In this document: positions 1-9,730 of the stretch, in pieces
Layout: each line of letters opens with the position of its first letter
Numbering within the stretch: position 1 is the first letter of the stretch
Notes under the pieces: model-generated
Told to the model about the DNA's origin: nothing
Seen by the model: the letters and a program-made list of their open reading frames with translations, nothing else
The model's database searches: none
Translations under genes and position numbers: made by a program
Source: Hyphomicrobium sp.
Lineage (GTDB): Bacteria; Pseudomonadota; Alphaproteobacteria; Rhizobiales; Hyphomicrobiaceae
Assembly: GCA_002928955.1 (NCBI GenBank)
Contig: PERT01000008.1
Coordinates: forward strand, 1 to 64,000
Length of the DNA: 64,000 nt
Reading direction: 5' to 3'

Positions 1-68
1 TCCTTTTGGCGGCGACGTTCGCTCAACGCCCGCCGCAGGATGTCACGAACGTCGCGGCCGGGACACGG

Positions 69-229
69 GTGGCCCATTGCGCCCAGATCGCATCATGGCC
101 GCGACCCGGTTCGGTTTCGCCGCGACATGAGGGTCACGAGCAACATCATTGGCTTAGTGTCGCGTTTATCGCGCCAAGGCTGACATGAGCCTGGCCGCAC
201 CAGCAGTCAACTATGGCGCGATGCGACAC
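69..229 (+). repeat. Paired-hairpin repeat, subfamily 2 (C+D), degenerate copy
   Basis: The second hairpin (157-229) is clear: outer arms GTGTCGC at 157 and GCGACAC ending at 229, with inner arms TCGCGCCA near 168 and TGGCGCGA near 214. It is preceded by a 16-base spacer (141-156) and a decayed first hairpin (about 69-140) whose right end resembles that of the copy at 20508. The spacer CAACATCATTGGCTTA resembles CAAAAACAATGGTTTA in that copy. The first hairpin's left arm is poorly preserved. Confidence 0.65.
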
Positions 230-233
230 TCGT

Positions 234-354
234 CCAAAAACCAAATGTTCGATGCAAAAGCTACACTCGCAGCATCGCCTTGCCCGTGTTCCTGACGGTT
301 CCGATATTCGCTCCGGAGCTCCACGAGGGGACGCAAATGTCTGCACCTGAACAT
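234..354 (+). repeat. Paired-hairpin repeat, subfamily 1 (half A + B), decayed
   Basis: Only the right arm of hairpin A remains (ACCAAATG, then GATGCAAAAGCTACACTCG to 269). A 16-base spacer (270-285) and hairpin B (286-354, GTGTTCC ... TGAACAT) follow. The spacer length equals that of the intact copies at 14987 and 20343. It directly follows the subfamily 2 copy, so the two types are adjacent here as they are at 20343-20673. Confidence 0.6.
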
Positions 355-562
355 GAGGAATATCGGCCATGGTCATCTCTCGGAATCTTGGTCATCGTAT
401 CGACGGGATACCAAGGGGCCATGAGGCGTGGTCCGCATCGCGTTTGTCAACTGAAGCTGCCATCGCCAGAGGCTGGGTCGACAAATGGCCAGGTCACCAG
501 ATCCACGCCTTCGACGGCCCTTGCCCGCCCCTTTTCACCGGTTACGCTCGTACTTATATCCC

Positions 563-726
563 ACATGTAGCGGACAGACGTTTGGTCTCCAATCGCGGCA
601 GGTCCAAGAACCAAATGTCAGATGTGTAAGCTACACTCGAATCATAGCCTTGCTCGTGTTCCTTTTGGTTCCAGCATCTGCTCCAAACAGCGCTGCGACT
701 AGAAGCAAATGTCGGAACCGGAATAC
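563..726 (+). repeat. Paired-hairpin repeat, subfamily 1 (A+B)
   Basis: Hairpin A spans 563-639 (ATGTAGC, then ACGTTTGGT near 578; ACCAAATGTCAGATG near 610; GCTACACTCG ending at 639). A 16-base spacer (640-655) leads to hairpin B (656-726, GTGTTCC ... GGAATAC). Loops and parts of the stems have diverged from the intact copy at 14987. The rest of the 863-base stretch before clpB shows no convincing gene; its short reading frames have no recognisable product. Confidence 0.65.
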
Positions 727-863
727 GAGCCGGCCCCAAGCCACGAATGCCGCGTCCGGGTTCGAGAGATGGCTTGTTGCCGATCCGACGTCGATCATGG
801 TGCTGGTCCGTGCCCTCGCGTAGCTTGGTCGGGGCGGTCGCGGCACGCTAAGGAGATCTGCAC

Positions 864-3464
864 ATGAACTTCGAGCGATATACCGATAGAGCTAAAGGTT
901 TTATTCAGTCGGCCCAGAGCCTTGCCACGAGGGAGGGGCATCAGCAGTTTGCTACCGAGCATCTGCTCAAAGTCCTCATCGACGATCCGGAGGGGCTAGC
1001 AGCCGGCCTCATCGACCGCGCCGGTGGCCGCCACCGTGATGCCTTGGCGGCGGTCGAGCGCGCCATGCAGCGCCGGCCGAAAGTGAGTGGAGCAGGCGCC
1101 GGACAAGTCTATCTTGCGCCTGAGTTGGCGCGTGTGTTCGAAGCAACTGAAAAGTTGGCCGACAGCGCCGGCGATCGTTTCGTGACTGTTGAGCGGCTAC
1201 TGCTTGCGTTGGCTGTCGACAAGTCCACGGAAGCTGGGCGCATATTGATTGAGGCTGGCGTCTCGGCCGAAAAGATCAACGAGGCGATCAACGCCATCCG
1301 CAAAGGTCGCACTGCCGATACCGCGTCCGCCGAGCAAAGCTACGATGCGCTGAAGCGCTATGCCCGCGACCTGACCGAGGCGGCTGCGGCCGGCAAACTC
1401 GATCCGGTTATCGGGCGCGATGAGGAAATCCGGCGGACCATTCAAGTGCTGTCGCGGCGAACCAAGAACAATCCGGTGCTGATCGGCGAACCGGGCGTCG
1501 GCAAGACCGCGATTGCCGAAGGTCTCGCGCTTCGCATCATCAAGGGTGACGTGCCTGAGAGTTTGCGTGACAAGAGATTGCTCGCGCTCGACATGGGTGC
1601 GCTTATTGCAGGCGCCAAATACCGCGGCGAGTTCGAGGAACGGTTGAAGGCGGTGCTCAGCGAAACGCAAGCCGCGGCTGGCGGCATCATTCTATTCATC
1701 GACGAACTTCACACCATCGTGGGTGCCGGCAAGTCCGAAGGATCGATGGATGCGGGTAATCTTTTGAAGCCCGCGCTTGCCCGTGGCGAGTTGCACTGCG
1801 TGGGCGCCACCACGCTCGACGAGTATCGCAAGCACATCGAGAAGGATGCGGCACTCGCTCGTCGCTTCCAGCCGGTGTTCGTCGGCGAGCCGACCGTCGA
1901 GGATACGATATCGATCCTGCGTGGCCTCAAGGAAAAGTACGAACTGCATCACGGCGTTCGCATTGCCGACAGTGCGCTGGTGGCGGCGGCCACGTTATCG
2001 AACCGCTATATCACCGACCGCTTCCTACCGGACAAGGCCATCGACCTCATGGATGAAAGCGCGTCCCGGCTCCGGATGCAGGTCGACAGCAAGCCCGAGG
2101 AGTTGGACGAGATCGACCGGCGATCGGTGCAATTGAAGATCGAGCGGGAAGCCCTGAAAAAAGAAAGCGATCCGGCGTCGCGCGACCGGCTCGGGCGCCT
2201 TGAAAGAGAAATCGCCGATCTCGAGGAAAAGTCGAACGCCATGACCTCGCGCTGGCAGGGTGAAAAGAAGAAGCTCGGTTCGGCGCAGAAGCTCAAGGAA
2301 GAACTGGAAGCCAGGCGCAACGAGCTCGAGCAGGTCAAGCGGCGCGGTGAATACGTGCGCGCCGGTGAGCTCGCGCATAGCGTCATACCCGAGCTTGAAA
2401 AGCGCCTGAAGGTGCTCGAGTCGGCCGATGGGCAGCCGACGCCCATGGTCGAAGAGGCGGTGACACCAGACCACATCGCCTATGTCGTGTCGCGGTGGAC
2501 CGGTATTCAGGTCGAGAAAATGCTCGAAGGCGAGCGCGACAAGCTGCTCAAGATGGAGGCCGCGCTCGCCAAGCGCGTGATCGGCCAGCAGGAGGCGGTG
2601 ATTGCCGTGTCGACAGCGGTGCGCCGGGCGCGTGCGGGATTGCAGGACCCCAACCGTCCGATCGGCTCATTCATGTTTCTCGGGCCCACCGGCGTCGGCA
2701 AAACGGAACTGACGAAGGCGCTGGCCGCGTTCTTGTTCGACGACGACAACGCCATGGTCCGCATGGACATGAGCGAGTACATGGAAAAGCACTCGGTTTC
2801 ACGGCTGATCGGCGCGCCTCCTGGCTATGTCGGCTACGAGGAGGGGGGCGCGCTGACCGAGGCCGTCCGCCGCCGCCCCTATCAGGTGATCCTGTTCGAC
2901 GAGATTGAGAAGGCGCATCCGGACGTGTTCAACGTGTTGTTGCAGGTGCTGGACGATGGGCGATTGACCGATGGGCAAGGCCGCACGGTGGATTTCAAGA
3001 ACACCATTATCGTTCTCACGTCCAATGTCGGCGCCGAATACCTCGTTGCCCAGAAGGAAGGCGAGGATACGGACCTGGTGCGCGACGAGGTCATGGCCGA
3101 GGTTCGTGGGCGCTTCCGGCCGGAATTCCTCAACCGGCTCGACGAGATCATTCTGTTCCATCGCTTGCAGCGGAGCGAAATGGTCGAGATCGTCGATATT
3201 CAGATGCGGCGGTTGGCGAAGCTGCTGACGGATCGAAAGATCCAAGTCGTGCTTGACGACGCGGCGCGGACCTGGCTCGCCAACCGCGGCTACGACCCGG
3301 CCTATGGTGCCCGCCCCTTGAAACGCGTGATGCAGAAGCACATCCAAGACCCGCTGGCCGAGCAGATCCTGGCAGGCGGGGTCAAGGAAGGCGATACCGT
3401 CCAGGTGTCGGTCCGCGACGGCGTTCTCATCATCAATGGCTGGCCAGTGAAGGCTGCCGCCTGA
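864..3464 (+). CDS. clpB: ATP-dependent chaperone ClpB
   Basis: Cytosolic Hsp100 disaggregase that works with DnaK/DnaJ/GrpE to resolve aggregated proteins. At 866 residues it has the family's usual length. Visible in order: Clp N-domain (about 1-150), AAA+ module 1 with Walker A GEPGVGKT near residue 208 and Walker B IILFIDE, the long coiled-coil middle domain (about 405-525, rich in Glu, Lys and Arg), and AAA+ module 2 with Walker A GPTGVGKT near 610 and Walker B VILFDE. It ends in the Clp C-terminal domain. The ATG is preceded by AGGAG at 851-855. It is convergent with the next gene, 40 bases apart. No sigma-32 promoter was identified in the repeat-filled upstream region. Confidence 0.97.
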   Translation: MNFERYTDRAKGFIQSAQSLATREGHQQFATEHLLKVLIDDPEGLAAGLIDRAGGRHRDALAAVERAMQRRPKVSGAGAGQVYLAPELARVFEATEKLADSAGDRFVTVERLLLALAVDKSTEAGRILIEAGVSAEKINEAINAIRKGRTADTASAEQSYDALKRYARDLTEAAAAGKLDPVIGRDEEIRRTIQVLSRRTKNNPVLIGEPGVGKTAIAEGLALRIIKGDVPESLRDKRLLALDMGALIAGAKYRGEFEERLKAVLSETQAAAGGIILFIDELHTIVGAGKSEGSMDAGNLLKPALARGELHCVGATTLDEYRKHIEKDAALARRFQPVFVGEPTVEDTISILRGLKEKYELHHGVRIADSALVAAATLSNRYITDRFLPDKAIDLMDESASRLRMQVDSKPEELDEIDRRSVQLKIEREALKKESDPASRDRLGRLEREIADLEEKSNAMTSRWQGEKKKLGSAQKLKEELEARRNELEQVKRRGEYVRAGELAHSVIPELEKRLKVLESADGQPTPMVEEAVTPDHIAYVVSRWTGIQVEKMLEGERDKLLKMEAALAKRVIGQQEAVIAVSTAVRRARAGLQDPNRPIGSFMFLGPTGVGKTELTKALAAFLFDDDNAMVRMDMSEYMEKHSVSRLIGAPPGYVGYEEGGALTEAVRRRPYQVILFDEIEKAHPDVFNVLLQVLDDGRLTDGQGRTVDFKNTIIVLTSNVGAEYLVAQKEGEDTDLVRDEVMAEVRGRFRPEFLNRLDEIILFHRLQRSEMVEIVDIQMRRLAKLLTDRKIQVVLDDAARTWLANRGYDPAYGARPLKRVMQKHIQDPLAEQILAGGVKEGDTVQVSVRDGVLIINGWPVKAAA

Positions 3465-3504
3465 CCGCGTGGGCTGTGCTCCCGACCGAGCCCAGCCAAA
3501 ACCG

Positions 3505-5559
3505 TTACCGGCTTTCCTGCATGACCGGCGCGCGCCGCATCAGTTCGTCGACGCGTGCGCGTTCCTTTTGATAGTCAGCGAGCTGTTTGCCAGCGAGTTG
3601 GCGCTCACGCGGGACTTGGATCGACAACGGATCGACGAACCTGCTGTTGACCAACACCTCGTAGTGCAGGTGCGGGCCTGACGAGAGGCCGGTCGAGCCG
3701 ACGTAGCCGATGATCTGCCCTTGGCGGACTTTCGCGCCATCCTGGACGCCGGGAGCGATGCGCGAAAGATGGCTATACGTCGTCTGATAGCCGTTGGCGT
3801 GGCGGATGCGGATGTAGTTGCCGTTGTAGCCCTTGCGGCCGGCCTCCTCGATGACGCCGGTTCCGGCCGCCAGGATTGGTGTACCGGTCGGCGAGGACCA
3901 GTCGACTCCGGTGTGCATTTTCCGCTCGTTGAGCAATGGGTGGAAACGCACGCCAAAGCCGGACGTCAGGCGCACGTCGTCCCCACGCACCGGTCGGCGC
4001 ATCAAGAACTTTCTCGAATTGTTACCTTGCTCGTCATAGTAGTCGACGATGCCGTCACCGGTCCGGAAGCGCCAGAACCGTGAGGTGTCTCCCCCGACCG
4101 TGATTGAAGTGTAGAGCAGTTCGCCGGGCGGGCCGTTGGTCGCCGCCTCGTCCTTCATGTCGAAAAAGAACTCGACCATGTCGCCGGCACGGATACGGCG
4201 ACGGAAATCCGTGTCGTAGGCGTGAATTCGCAGGATCTGCAAAATCGATTCCGGCGGCACGCTCTGCGTCAGACTAGCGTGATAGAGGCTCGAATAGACG
4301 CTCGATGACTGCGGCTGATCGCTTTCCGAAAGCGCCGCGCGGGCAACGGCCTTGTCGTCGATCGGAGTGCCGCTCGCGACGAACTCTCCGGCCGCGTTTC
4401 TCGCCACCGTGACGCGGTGAACATGGCCATCGTCGAACACACTGAACCGCGATGGATCCATGCGGTTGGTCTGGGTTAAAGACGGCACGAGCGTGATGTG
4501 CACCTCCTGGCCAGCTGACAGCGCTGGCTCGGCGAAGATGCTTTTGGCCACCTCGGTCATGGCGCGGGCTTGCCAAATGTCGCTGCCGGCTTTGGTCAAG
4601 ATCTTGACTAAGGTGTCGCCGCGCGCGGCCTTTACGACACGCACTTCGCGTCGCTCGAGGTCGTCGCTCGCGTCGTCGCTGTCGGACGTGTTCTTGGTCA
4701 GCTGAGTAGTGTTGGGTGGAAGCGGTTCGACTTCGGCTTTCTCGCGCTGGCCGCCAGCGACCTCGCCCGCAGCCGCCAGCGCTGCGAGTTCCCCTGGTTT
4801 TTCGCCATTGCTTGACTGCTCGACGAGATCGGAGACCTCCTGGGTGTCAAGCTCTTGTCCGTCTTCACCAGGCAAAATACCGCCGAGCAGCTCGACCACC
4901 TTGATCGCGACGTCGCCCTTGGCATTGCCCGCACTGCCATCGGCATCGTCATCCTCGCCAGAACTGACCGGACGGCTGTTGGCGTAGAGACGGAACGGGT
5001 TGAACGCTGGAATGACGTCGCTGAAGGCGGAGTTCTGCGGGACCGGCGCTAGGCGGGCTACGACGCGGGCATAGGGTTTGGCGTGGAGATACTCGCGGCC
5101 GTTGCGCCGCTGCTTGATGGTCTCGTGGATGATGAACCGGGTTGAACTCGCGCCCGTCGCCGGTTGCAGCCGATCGGTCCTCGGAACCGACCACTTGAGG
5201 CCGCCGTCACGACGTGGCTCCGGCGTGACCTCCGGCGCGCTCGCTTTCTCGCGCATCCGCTTCAGCGTCGGCACGATCCCGCCGCTGCTGTCTTGTTGAT
5301 CGCTCGATCCATAAATGACCACGAAAATAGCCAGGGCACCGACAGCGCCGGCGAGGCATGTGCTGACGAGCCACCGGAAGCGACCGCCCTCGCGGGCTTC
5401 TGCGTGATCGCTGTCATAGAGGTCGCGCCACCGCTTGCGTGACCGTCCGCGATAGACGCGCGACAATCCATCACCCCGCGTGCCGGCAGGAGCCTTCATG
5501 CGGCTGGGGTGTGGCGCGGTTGGACTGCGATCGAGCACGAACGAGAGCCCCTTCCCCAT
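3505..5559 (-). CDS. Membrane-anchored M23 murein endopeptidase
   Basis: Likely a murein DD-endopeptidase of the MepM/NlpD-like M23 family acting in the periplasm. The N-terminus is cytoplasmic and basic, followed by one membrane segment (about residues 63-84, LVSTCLAGAVGALAIFVVIY). A long acidic, low-complexity linker and an OapA/LysM-like middle region follow, then a C-terminal M23 domain (about 545-645). The zinc ligands look intact: HTGVD, YSH and the HLHYE motif, so it should be active. At 684 residues it is longer than typical MepM because of the linker. It stands alone, convergent with clpB; ATG at 5559 has GGAAG just upstream. Confidence 0.9.
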   Translation of the reverse strand: MGKGLSFVLDRSPTAPHPSRMKAPAGTRGDGLSRVYRGRSRKRWRDLYDSDHAEAREGGRFRWLVSTCLAGAVGALAIFVVIYGSSDQQDSSGGIVPTLKRMREKASAPEVTPEPRRDGGLKWSVPRTDRLQPATGASSTRFIIHETIKQRRNGREYLHAKPYARVVARLAPVPQNSAFSDVIPAFNPFRLYANSRPVSSGEDDDADGSAGNAKGDVAIKVVELLGGILPGEDGQELDTQEVSDLVEQSSNGEKPGELAALAAAGEVAGGQREKAEVEPLPPNTTQLTKNTSDSDDASDDLERREVRVVKAARGDTLVKILTKAGSDIWQARAMTEVAKSIFAEPALSAGQEVHITLVPSLTQTNRMDPSRFSVFDDGHVHRVTVARNAAGEFVASGTPIDDKAVARAALSESDQPQSSSVYSSLYHASLTQSVPPESILQILRIHAYDTDFRRRIRAGDMVEFFFDMKDEAATNGPPGELLYTSITVGGDTSRFWRFRTGDGIVDYYDEQGNNSRKFLMRRPVRGDDVRLTSGFGVRFHPLLNERKMHTGVDWSSPTGTPILAAGTGVIEEAGRKGYNGNYIRIRHANGYQTTYSHLSRIAPGVQDGAKVRQGQIIGYVGSTGLSSGPHLHYEVLVNSRFVDPLSIQVPRERQLAGKQLADYQKERARVDELMRRAPVMQESR

Positions 5560-5989
5560 TCTTCCGACTGCACCTCTGACCTTGGGATTGGGCCGAAATT
5601 AAGCCGCACCGGGAGCGGAGATCGCGTCGGATAATCCTAGATCGAAAGCCCGGAAGTCAACCGGAGACGGCAGCTGCTGGCGCGGTTGTCATCTGTTTTC
5701 CAGGGTCGGACCGAACCTGAGCGTCGCAATTTTGCTGCAAACTGGCTTCGCAGGTTGAGATCGGGCCCGACGGTGCATCAGGTCTTCTGGTGCCTTGCCT
5801 TGCACAATCGCGCATAGCGCTCGCGTGCCAGCTGCGACATTGGCTTCTCTCGCCAAGCGCTCCAGAGTTCGTGCCGGACCCTAAAAAACACGAGCAACGT
5901 TATGTTTTGATTTTATTTTCAGCGTCTAGCGTTGGCACAGAAATCAGTCGCGGGCGGGGCCAAACCGTCATTTGCGCGACACGAGGGTG

Positions 5990-6241
5990 ATGTTTTCGAC
6001 AGCCCGACCGTGCCGCCGTCGCCAATGGACGATGCTGCACCGCAACCAGCCTGTGCCGATTTTCTGCTGATGCCTCCTGGTTTTGGTAGATTTTCAGGGT
6101 CGCCACATGCGGAGTCTGGTTCATCGCGCGCAATCGCGTGACGAACGCGGCTGTGTCGAAGCCCTTGTCGGCCCCGAGCGTGCGAAGCGGATGCTTGGCC
6201 GGCACGCGCTCTTCCAGGTCGACGTAGGAAAACAGCGATGC
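5990..6241 (-). pseudogene. IS5/IS1182-like transposase relic with internal deletion
   Basis: Reading the minus strand from 6241 gives LFSYVDLEERVPAKHPLR, typical of the N-terminus of these transposases. This runs straight into TLGADKGFDTAAFV and RLRAMNQTPHVA, which normally lie far downstream near the C-terminus. The central catalytic part is therefore missing (join near 6190). Beyond about 6060 the similarity fades. No inverted-repeat ends were identified. The rest of the gap between the M23 gene and 6430 holds nothing else that I can support. Confidence 0.6.
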
Positions 6242-6429
6242 AGAGGAGAAGCAGAGGAGTTGTCCGACCCGCGCATCGAGGCCCCCGTGCTCCCGGCGAC
6301 GTCACAGAATCATATTTGCCCGTCCCTGTCAGCAGCCGAGAGTTTCGACAGCTTGATAATCGTCCGCATGCGCAGATATAGGTGCCACGATAACGATCGA
6401 TTTGAACCGAAACCGAGGTAACCACCGCC

Positions 6430-7323
6430 GTGTATTCGAAGCTACACGCTCTCCTCATTCAATCTTTTGTGATTCTCGCGTTGAACGCGGTCGTCGCCAG
6501 CGACTGCAACGATTGCCCCGAACTCGTGCTCATTCCGGCAGGTTCGTTCATCATGGGCTCGCCCGAGGATGAACCTGAGCGCGAAAGCTGGCAGGTCGGC
6601 ACCGAGAGCCCGGCGCACTCCGTTTCATTTCCACATCATTTCGAGATGGCCGTCGCTGCCGTGACCGTTCGGGAGTTCCGTCAATTCGTCCTGGCCACGG
6701 GTCACGCGACCGACGGGGGATGCCATATGTTCGATGGAAGCGAATGGCGGCTCGATGCTGCCGCGTCATGGCAGGCGCCCGGCTACACCCAGTCCGATGA
6801 CCACCCGGCCGTATGTCTGTCTTGGCATGATGCATCAGCATACATTGCATGGCGGAATTCGATGGTCGCGCCAGGCTCGAAACTCTTTCAGCTTCCGACC
6901 GAGGCCGAACGCGAGTATGCGACGCGCGCCGGCACCACGACGCCATTCTGGTGGGGGCAGACGATTTCACCGAAGGACGCCAACTACGACACGCGCGAGA
7001 TATACGCGGGCAATGGAGTTCGCGCGCCCTATCTTGGCCGAACCGTCCCTGCCCGCTCCTTCGCAGCCAATTCATGGGGCCTCTATGGTGTTCACGGCGG
7101 GGTCTGGGAGTGGATGGCGGACTGCTACAGCGACTCGCATGCCGGGAAACCCGAGGCCGTTCGCGCTTCCGGCTCGACGCCGCGGTTGGATGCTGGTTGC
7201 GACCGCCGTGTGTTGCGCGGTGGAGCGTTCAACCGCCACCCCAGGACGCTCCGCGCCGCCTATCGCACGGGTCTCGATCCGAACTTCCGCGGACACAGCA
7301 TCGGCTTTCGCATCGCTCGATGA
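6430..7323 (+). CDS. Secreted SUMF1/FGE-fold protein
   Basis: Belongs to the formylglycine-generating-enzyme (FGE-sulfatase, SUMF1) fold family. It shows ELVLIPAGSFIMGS near residue 32, a PTEAEREYATRAG stretch, then GVWEWMADCY and a final RVLRGGAFN with GFRIAR. GTG start, with GAGGT about 12 bases upstream; the first 23 residues form a signal peptide ending near VAS, so it is probably periplasmic. The cysteine pair of true FGEs, expected just after the RGGAF-type motif, is absent (RHPRTL instead). Formylglycine formation is therefore unlikely and the substrate is unknown. No partner gene is adjacent; sugar genes lie downstream on the other strand. Confidence 0.8.
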   Translation: MYSKLHALLIQSFVILALNAVVASDCNDCPELVLIPAGSFIMGSPEDEPERESWQVGTESPAHSVSFPHHFEMAVAAVTVREFRQFVLATGHATDGGCHMFDGSEWRLDAAASWQAPGYTQSDDHPAVCLSWHDASAYIAWRNSMVAPGSKLFQLPTEAEREYATRAGTTTPFWWGQTISPKDANYDTREIYAGNGVRAPYLGRTVPARSFAANSWGLYGVHGGVWEWMADCYSDSHAGKPEAVRASGSTPRLDAGCDRRVLRGGAFNRHPRTLRAAYRTGLDPNFRGHSIGFRIAR

Positions 7324-7708
7324 ACGCACGCCCGTAGTGAGTGTCGTACCTGAAGAGTACTTGAACTCCCGCTGCAGGGTTGCAGGCGTCGAAATACTTT
7401 CCATTGCGACCCTCCATCTCGGAGCCCCGACAAATTTGTGAGAGATTATCGCGTCGACCACGTCGTGCGAGCGCAAGCGCACGGTTCCGTCGCGACGACG
7501 ATCCAGTGTCCGCACGCTGGGGGCGCCAACTTCAAGGAAGCGATAATCACCCGGCTGTTCATGGTCGATCCTCGGGATGGGATTGCTCTGCCGTGCGTTA
7601 TGAGGGAGCAGATCACCTCGATCCAGTCGAGGACGACGTGCCCCGCTCCTCCCGCGATCTGAAGCTCGTCTTGACCGAAGCCGTGCTAGCGGTGGCCGGC
7701 TTCGGTGA
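7324..7708. other. Gap with no supported gene
   Basis: Short reading frames exist on both strands (for example 7438-7662 plus), but none has a recognisable domain, a convincing ribosome site or continuity with a neighbour. It may be decayed coding DNA left between the SUMF1 gene and the glycosylation operon. Confidence 0.5.
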
Positions 7709-8479
7709 TCAAGCGACCGTCAGGGGTTTGCTCTGCGCTACCAGCTTCGCCCATCGGAGATTGAGCTCCGCGCCATTGACCTCGTGTTGCACGCCAAATC
7801 CATAGCGCTTGTCGAACGGGTCGCGTCGGGGAGCAATACTCAGCTTCCGCGCCCGGAAAGCGGCTGTCCACGGGCTGAAAGCGTACCACCAGACCGCTCC
7901 GAAATCCGACGTGCCGTCCACGATACCGGGCAGGTGCGTGCCATGACGTCCTGGTGTGTAGGCGCCTATGGCATAGCGGTGATACAAGCGGTTGCGAGTG
8001 GGAAATGACAGCCCGGGAATGCGCATGGCGTTGAAGTCGAAAGCGCTTTCGAAAACGCCCGACGCCTTTTGGGAGACCAACGGACGCTTGTAGTCCGGCT
8101 CGGCGGTGGGGTCGGGATCGATCATGATCGCGCCCGGCAACCGCATGCCTGTCAAATTGTTGGCAAGGATCAACTGCTCGGCCTGCGCCAGGTTTGACGC
8201 GATGAGGAACTCGGTTGTATTTAGTGCTATTTTCCAGCAGTCCGGAAAGCGCTGCTCGTGCTTCATGACTTCGAAATCGGCCATAACAGCCGCGAAATTG
8301 GGATTTTCCGACGCGATGATCTCCCACGATGGAACGAGCTCTCGACAGATCGCGGCGGATTCGTCGGTCGAGGCGTAGTCGATCAACACGCCATGCTCGA
8401 ATATCTCGCGGTGATGCTTGAGCCACCACGGAAGCAAATACGACTCATTGAAGAAGTGGGAAAAAACTATCCTGCGCAT
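7709..8479 (-). CDS. Glycosyltransferase family 2-type protein
   Basis: 256 residues resembling the Glyco_tranf_2_4 group of bacterial GT-A glycosyltransferases. The N-terminus (FFNESYLLPWWLKHHREIF) and LIDYASTDES match the family's start and nucleotide-sugar-binding turn; IMIDPDPT may be the metal-binding region. It is the last gene of a minus-strand operon, starting 6 bases after the methyltransferase stop. The context suggests transfer of a sugar made or altered by the two upstream enzymes. The acceptor is unknown; flagellin or surface polysaccharide is possible because of the neighbours. No membrane segment is visible, so it is probably cytosolic. Confidence 0.75.
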   Translation of the reverse strand: MRRIVFSHFFNESYLLPWWLKHHREIFEHGVLIDYASTDESAAICRELVPSWEIIASENPNFAAVMADFEVMKHEQRFPDCWKIALNTTEFLIASNLAQAEQLILANNLTGMRLPGAIMIDPDPTAEPDYKRPLVSQKASGVFESAFDFNAMRIPGLSFPTRNRLYHRYAIGAYTPGRHGTHLPGIVDGTSDFGAVWWYAFSPWTAAFRARKLSIAPRRDPFDKRYGFGVQHEVNGAELNLRWAKLVAQSKPLTVA

Positions 8480-8485
8480 ACGTCC

Positions 8486-9730
8486 TCAACTGAATTCTTT
8501 GATCTCTGGGAAGAAGACAACGAACCGGTTATTTCTTGTTGGACGCAGCGCGCGCACTTTTCCCGCTAGTTGCTCTGTGAAATTCCATGCGCCGATGATG
8601 AACACGGTATTTTCGTCCAGTTCGGCAGCGTTTCTCAACGGCTGGATGGCCTTCGACGAGCCTGGCACGAAGCGTCCGCATTTCAGTGCAGACTCGTCTA
8701 GGAAATAGTCGGGTGTGATTCCGGCTGCGACAATGAATGTCATGGCTTTTGCGGCTACACCGATAAGTGCAATTGGACTGCCATCGCGGCGCGACCGAGC
8801 GATCAAATCCACCGACTGCTTGATCACGGTCTGAGCGCGTTCGGAAAATCGACGATAGTATTGTTCTGCGCTGCCCTGCGGCGGATCGATGGCCAGGATA
8901 CCCGGTTCGGGATTTGGCCAAGGCAGATCGAATGCACCGCCGCCTACAAAAGATGCGGTGCCCGGCGGGGCTCCGGCGCAATAGAAGGTAGATATCAGGC
9001 TGCTGCCGTGCACGGAAACAATATGACGCGACCCGAGTGTCAAATCGGCATTGGCGGCAAGCCGGTACATGGAATGCGGCGTAAAGAACGAGTAGTGCTC
9101 GTGATATATCGTATCGAATTCTCCATTGATCAGCATGAACGCCTGGCTGGTCTGAACGATCGCAATACCGTCCGGTTTCAGGAGCGAGCGAATTCCGCGC
9201 ATCAATGCTGCGGGATCTGGTGTGTGGGCCAGCACGTTCATCGCTATGATCGCGTCGAATGCGCCGTCCGGGCGCGTCTCTGGAAAAAATCCCGTCAGGA
9301 CGTGGTGACCTCTGGAGCGGGCCAAACTCGTGAGATTGGCGGCTGGATCGACGCCGCAAGCGTCCAGTCCCGCCGCGCGCAGGCAGTCGAGGAGGGAGCC
9401 GTCGTTGCAGGCAATCTCCAGTACGCGCGCGCCCGGACGCAACGAAGCGGCCAGCGACGCTGCGAACCATTCAAAATACGGCTTCAGCGCCTCGCCAGTG
9501 CCGCTCGCATAGAGGTAGTTGGCAAAAAGTCTCTCAGGCGGCACGAAGTGTGTGAGTTGGCCGTGTGAGCACTCGGGACAGGATGCCAAGCCCAGTGGAT
9601 ACCTTTCGTACGCCTCGGTTGACGATCCGAGCAACGCATTCGCAAGAGGCTGCTTAGCGAGGTTCAGGCAAACGAGCGTGTCAGCGCCGCACACGACACA
9701 AGGCAAGAGCCTGGTTGCGGAGCTGCTCAC
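8486..9730 (-). CDS. Zinc-binding class I SAM methyltransferase (sugar C-methyltransferase type)
   Basis: Three-part architecture of sugar C-methyltransferases: an N-terminal zinc-binding segment (CVVCG, then CPECSHGQL), a Rossmann SAM-binding domain (VLEIACNDGSLL near residue 100) and a C-terminal Methyltransf_14-like domain. This family includes TylC3-like enzymes acting on dTDP-sugars. I chose the GTG at 9730: it overlaps the upstream stop as GTGA and places the CxxC segment near the N-terminus. An in-frame ATG lies at 9751. Length is then 414 residues, usual for the family. It is the second gene of the three-gene operon; sugar methylation is inferred from family and context. Confidence 0.82.
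   Translation of the reverse strand: MSSSATRLLPCVVCGADTLVCLNLAKQPLANALLGSSTEAYERYPLGLASCPECSHGQLTHFVPPERLFANYLYASGTGEALKPYFEWFAASLAASLRPGARVLEIACNDGSLLDCLRAAGLDACGVDPAANLTSLARSRGHHVLTGFFPETRPDGAFDAIIAMNVLAHTPDPAALMRGIRSLLKPDGIAIVQTSQAFMLINGEFDTIYHEHYSFFTPHSMYRLAANADLTLGSRHIVSVHGSSLISTFYCAGAPPGTASFVGGGAFDLPWPNPEPGILAIDPPQGSAEQYYRRFSERAQTVIKQSVDLIARSRRDGSPIALIGVAAKAMTFIVAAGITPDYFLDESALKCGRFVPGSSKAIQPLRNAAELDENTVFIIGAWNFTEQLAGKVRALRPTRNNRFVVFFPEIKEFS

Noticed and set aside
1-863. Short reading frames upstream of clpB
   Set aside because: They fall in the hairpin repeats, overlap each other on both strands and show no domains.
7438-7662. 74-residue plus-strand frame
   Set aside because: No ribosome site, no recognisable family, and no operon partner.
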